From contig CM018689.1 in NCBI GenBank assembly GCA_009363875.1, positions 55,553,741 through 55,617,740 of the forward strand: a stretch of DNA of 64,000 nucleotides, in the 5' to 3' direction. Position numbers and translations under genes: made by a program. Source of the stretch: Mikania micrantha. Lineage: Eukaryota; Streptophyta; Magnoliopsida; Asterales; Asteraceae. The notes beneath the pieces were generated by a model, which saw only the letters and a list, made by a program, of their open reading frames with translations, was not told where the DNA came from and made no database searches. Shown one piece after another: positions 59,298 to 64,000 of this stretch (the first letter of the stretch is position 1; each line of letters starts with the position of its first letter).

Positions 59298-62155
59298 TGA
59301 CCTATATATACATATATATATATATATACAAGACTTGTTTTTATGTTGAGTATCCCACAACAGTTATAGTATGATATAAGGAACCAAGAAGAAGAAAACA
59401 AAAAAATGGAGGCCAGATTGTGATCTTTCCTTTCACTTCTTGGAATTTTTGATTTGATACAATAAACGGATGCGAAAATCTATAAAATCATGTTTTTCAG
59501 TGCCAGGGTTAGATGCAGTCAGGCAGGCACTCGTCGCTCTCAAACAACACCTACACGACACAAATACTCCCTTTGACTATCTTTCAACGCATGTCACTTT
59601 CCTCATTTATCTTTTTCTCTATAAATGCTACGTCCAATTAGCACCAACATCGAGGAGCACTATGCATCCGGAAAAACATTATATTTTGATAATTTAAATT
59701 TTTAATCACAATTTTATCCATTAAACTCTCAAACTTTCCATTTTTGGAATAATCTTTGGTGATTTAGACTCGATTACACTTGTTAATTTCGCTTGTTTTT
59801 TCCTTGTTTAATTTAGTATTATTTTTTTGATGAAAATTAATGATTGTAAATCTTAAATGAACATGATGCTAGAATTTCACACGCCAACCAAAGTTTAATT
59901 AAAACTATCATTATTTAAACTGTTGGCATAAATTATTATCGGTTAATGTTTAATAATTTAAATTAGTAAATTCGGTTTGCCTTTTTTGACATAATTATGC
60001 AATTTTACTATTGCTACTGCTACTATTATTATTATCCGTTTGTTAAGACAATTGAATTAGAAATAAACCAGAAGAATATGCATTGTTTTAATTTTTATAA
60101 TTAATCAAAACTAAAAACATAGATTTTCTATATATTCTCATCTAGAAGCGTTGGTGTCTTTAGCCATCGATCAAAACTCGATCTCTCTCAACCATATAAA
60201 ATGTCTTTTTAAACTCTAAGTTTCTGAAGTTTAAAATTTATTTTTTATAGTATATATATGATATGTTTTTCCCTAATGGTTTTTCTTTCATTAATTTAAA
60301 AATAAACAATAATAATGTGAATTGTATTGATTAACGGTAGCGTACTATTAATGTGAAAAATGAGACCAATTCAATAAAATTAGTATTATAGAAAAAGGAG
60401 GTCTGATCATGTATAACATGTTAGAAATGACTCGATTAACACAAGTATCAAACATTAAAATAACTTATTTAACTACGTTTTATCTCATATGATTTTTAAA
60501 TATTTGACGTACCAAGAAAATGATAAATGATAGAGTTAAGCCTCTTATTTTAATTTCCTATAAATTATAAAATAACATACTATACTTTTTATAAAACATT
60601 TTAATCATGTCATAAACATGTTACAAATTGGCATTCCTAATCTATGTTTTCGGTTTCTATAACCAATTCATCATATTTTTATATGTTTATTTGATGTACT
60701 TAACTTCGTTAATGTTATTGACACAACACATGCTATAAAGTTTGCAAAAACCCTACATCACGCTATGTCAATTTTACTTTCTCTTGTATTTTTTTGCAAT
60801 AAATTACTTTCTAAAAATTTTTATACCACGACCGCGTTTCAATATGCATAATTACTTCATTTGTTTTAATTCCGGGCCGTCGCAATATGCGGGTTTTAAT
60901 TGTTCCGACCGCCACAAAACAACACATGGTTTTAGTAATTTTGGTTTGTCGCAACATGCGGGTATATTTGTGTGTTGTGTAATTAATCTTTAAAACTTCA
61001 AAATTATAATCAACGATAATTATTTGTAACCCATCAAGGGAAATGCAATTTTGTGGTTACAAACTAGGTGATGGTGGTGGTGAAAAAATCCTTATTAAAA
61101 ACGGTAGCTGAATTATCCGATATTCGAAACCCATAATACCCTAGAATTTGATTTCAAATTCGGGTACTCACTTTATAAAATTTCAGATATTTCAGACATA
61201 CGAATTATCCAAAAAAAACTTATTCGGATAATTTTCGAATATTTCAGATAACTTTTATGAAATTTCAAATAATTTTCGGATAAAATTTTAGTATTTTTCG
61301 ACTACTTTTGGAAATTTCAGATTAATATGTCAAATATCTAAAATTTATTTTTTAAATTTATTTTTTTCTACAAAATATTAATATTTAATATTTTTTAATT
61401 TGAATATTTGTTTGAATATCCAAATCCAAATTTCTGAATTTTCAAAGCTGTGTATATCCTAATTTGAATTGAACAGCCTTGCTGGTGGAGGCTAGAGCAG
61501 AAGTAGTAAAAGTATGAGTAGCAACAAGAGTAGAAATAACAGTAATGGTGACAACGTAATAGTAATAATACATCAATGATCCATGTAACATATTTTGTTG
61601 AACTTTTAGAAGTCACATATCAGATCAGCCCAAACTATTCTAAAAAGCCTATTTAAGATTTTAACCAACTGCAAGGCCCAATTTATATGTTTTAAGGCTC
61701 AGTTGTGACCAGAAGCCCAAACTAAACAATATGTTATAATGACGTTTCAATGAACCGATGTCTCAATCTAGTCAACGGTTGTTGTTTAACTATTTCAAGT
61801 AAAATTATAAGAGCACTTACAACGCACGTGCTCGATTCCAATATAGCAAAAGCGATGCGTAGGGCAAATATTTGTATGTAAATATAGATAGATATATACG
61901 TTAGGGCCTAGGGGAGGCGATATTCGTACGGTTTGTGCATTCAAATTTCCGGATGCCCCAAAAAGGGCTAGAATTTGAGGTGTTCACGGTATTGGTTCAA
62001 TACCGGTATTTGTTACAAAATAATATTCGAAAATAGTATTGGTACCGTACGGGTATCGATACCGATACCAAATTTATGGAATAAAGGGTCCCGAACATTG
62101 TACTGAATCTATCAGTTCGATGCTGGTTTGATACGGTACCGATTCGGCTTTGGTA
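59298..62155. other. Intergenic, repeat remnants only
   Basis: Open frames at 59470-59697 and 60742-60993 are short and unrecognised. Around 61090-61450 there are ttcggata/tatccga tracts like those near 17950-20100. At 61980-62160 a ggtaccgatac-rich repeat is interrupted by the MITE at 62164. Confidence 0.45.
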
Positions 62156-62163
62156 CTTGGTAC

Positions 62164-62767
62164 TAGGGGTGTGCATAAAACAAAAAAAAAACGACCCAAA
62201 ACCCAAAAACCGAAAAATCCAACCCGAAAAACCCGAACCCAAATAGAAACCGACGGGTTTGGTGTAAGTTTTCTAAAAACCGAAAGTTTGGGTTTGGGTT
62301 TGGTTTTACCTTAAAGAAAAACCGAAAAAACCGAATACATGCATATATATATTACCTTTGAAAAATTTCAACAATTTATATACCGTCTATTTTTATTTTC
62401 TTAGTTCTTGATATCAAAAGTTAAATAAAAATCATATATTTTATTATTATTATTGGCTTAGGATACTAAAAACACGTATGATTTTTACCAAATTTAAATA
62501 TTTTTGTATATATTTTTAAATATTAAGTAGTGTTGTACTTAAAATATTTTTAATACAAATATAATATTTTAGTTTATTTTTTTATAAGCATAATTTAAGG
62601 CTTAAGTATAAAAAACCGAAACCCAAACCAAACCCAAATGGGTTTTGAAAAGATAAAAACCGAAAAAAACGAACCCAAACGGGTTTAAAAACCGAAAAAA
62701 CCGAAATTTCGGTTTTGGGTTTTGACTAAGCCAAAAACCGACCCAAACCGATTCATGCACACCCCTA
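62164..62767. mobile_element. hAT-type MITE, 604 bp
   Basis: Perfect inverted ends TAGGGGTGTGCAT / ATGCACACCCCTA and a perfect 8-bp TSD, CTTGGTAC, at 62156-62163 and 62768-62775. The arms are rich in aaaccgaa/ttcggttt tracts around an AT-rich core. It sits inside an older ggtaccgatac-rich repeat. Same end type as the element at 12608-13026. Confidence 0.93.
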
Positions 62768-62775
62768 CTTGGTAC

Positions 62776-64000
62776 CAAATGATCATCCTTATTCATGGTC
62801 TGGTTTCAAACCACGAAACCAATCAAATTGGTAATCGGTTTGGTTTCACGATCAATTTTTTACTCAAACATTTAGTCAGTCGGTTTCAACAATTAGAAAT
62901 GTAGCAAGCGATTTGGTTTACAGATTTCATTAAAGAATCAGTTGAAAAAACCAGTGTGTGCTTATACATACATTTGTATGTATGTATGTGTGTGTAGGAT
63001 TGATGATTTAGGTGTCCTGAGACGAAGGCAATTATACAAGGCACCAAGCTTAAAATTTATTAGTGACATAATATATGCATACATTATATTGCATAATATG
63101 ATTGTCAGATGAAGAAAACGATATAACTGATTGGTCTGATGATAAGGATGATGAATTAAAATCAATAAATCACGATGAAATTGGCAAGGTTCAAAAATGT
63201 ACTTAACAATGAAGCTCATCATGTCTATGTGTTGATTTTGTGGAGCCTGTTTGTTTTATGAATTTGTAGTTTATGTGCTTTAATTTGTAGTTTATGTTAA
63301 TCTAGATTTCTAATTTGTGTAATTTTGTGTTTTCGCTTATGTAACCTTTTATTTTAATTTATAACTTTTGTTAGATTTTTAGTATATATTCTACAATTTT
63401 AATATTTTATTTATAATATTTAATTATAAAAATTAAATTCTTACAAAAAAAAAATATTTTGCTTTATAGAAGGAAAATGTAAAAGTTAGTGATAATGTGG
63501 AAATATAAGAGTGATAGAAAAAAGAATACAATGTTAGAGGAGAATGGATGGGCCTAGGTGAAAGCAAATAACCGAACAATAATCGAATTAGCCGATTTAA
63601 CCGAACCAAACAGTTAACCGATGGTTCATTAACTAAAAATCGGGGTATAGTTACGGTTTTGGCGTTCGGCATAACCAAATTAATCAACCTGTCTTGAATC
63701 GACCATCCATTTGATTGTTTACAAATGCAATGTTCTTTAGGAGTGTCAATCGTGTCGGATTGATGGGTTAGCGGGTTAAGAGGTTGCGGATTGGAGGGTT
63801 GGTAGGCTAATTTTCAACCCTAACCCGAACATGACCCGTTTATCCTTTTTAAATAAATTAATTAATTTACATATTGTAAGCTGGTTGTTGGTTGAAAACA
63901 CGTCTACAATAATGTGTTTAGCAAGTGTGTATGAGTAACAAAAAGTTAGTGTAATATTTAACAAAAAAATTAATATTATTACAACTAAACATATAATTAT
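62776..64000. other. Intergenic, no gene supported
   Basis: AT-rich sequence with a short tatg repeat near 62975 and degenerate aaccgaacc and gggttagcgggtt tracts near 63580 and 63740 that look like MITE ends. No gene recognised. Confidence 0.45.

Noticed and set aside
1..64000. CRISPR arrays, operons, prophage or other bacterial systems
   Set aside because: Direct repeats found are minisatellites or transposon parts; the sequence is plant nuclear DNA with spliced genes.

Overview
The window is plant nuclear DNA from a eudicot. It is AT-rich and intron-bearing, carries one intact host gene, and is otherwise built from layered transposable elements. The retroelement style (long-LTR chromovirus-like Ty3, Tork/TNT-like Ty1) would fit Asteraceae, but that is an inference, not something the sequence proves.

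Host gene: one convincing protein-coding gene, an INDETERMINATE DOMAIN (IDD) zinc-finger transcription factor of the IDD14/15/16 (SGR5) type. It has three exons on the + strand at 30482-30608, 30716-31115 and 32563-33178, encoding 380 aa. All splice sites are GT-AG and the frame is open throughout.

Layout. 1.6-6.2 kb: a complete Ty1/copia element with 260-bp LTRs, TSD AGTTG, and a polyprotein broken by two stops. 6.2-30 kb: intergenic DNA with many small elements that still have recognisable target-site duplications (TSDs). These are hAT-type MITEs (8393, 9520, 12608, 20146, 21935, 25653), tRNA-derived SINEs (20973, 24171, probably 6632), a Harbinger-like MITE with an internal minisatellite (23568), a small CACTA-like element (18016), a likely solo LTR (24595), and a plastid-derived trnF(GAA) fragment at about 19884-19990. 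30-33.2 kb: the IDD gene. 33.6-33.9 kb: a retroposon with an 18-bp TSD and a TTTG tail. 35.0-47.7 kb: a nested block in which a 10.5-kb Ty3/gypsy chromovirus-like element (35286-45834, TSD AGATA) sits inside an older, oppositely oriented LTR (35029-47673). Its two LTRs carry different large deletions, each at a short direct repeat. 49.3-56.4 kb: a CACTA/EnSpm element (TSD AAA) with a broken minus-strand transposase gene; a 3.6-kb solo LTR (51086-54711, TSD ATCAT) lies inside one of its exons. 56.4-64 kb: intergenic DNA with a near-perfect 366-bp foldback element (58923-59288, 9-bp TSD, Mutator-like) and a hAT MITE (62164-62767).

I found no undescribed multi-gene system. What stands out is the readable record of nested insertions, the reciprocal LTR deletions, the long hairpin MITE, and the plastid tRNA fragment. 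LTR identity was counted by eye, and no database or folding program was run.
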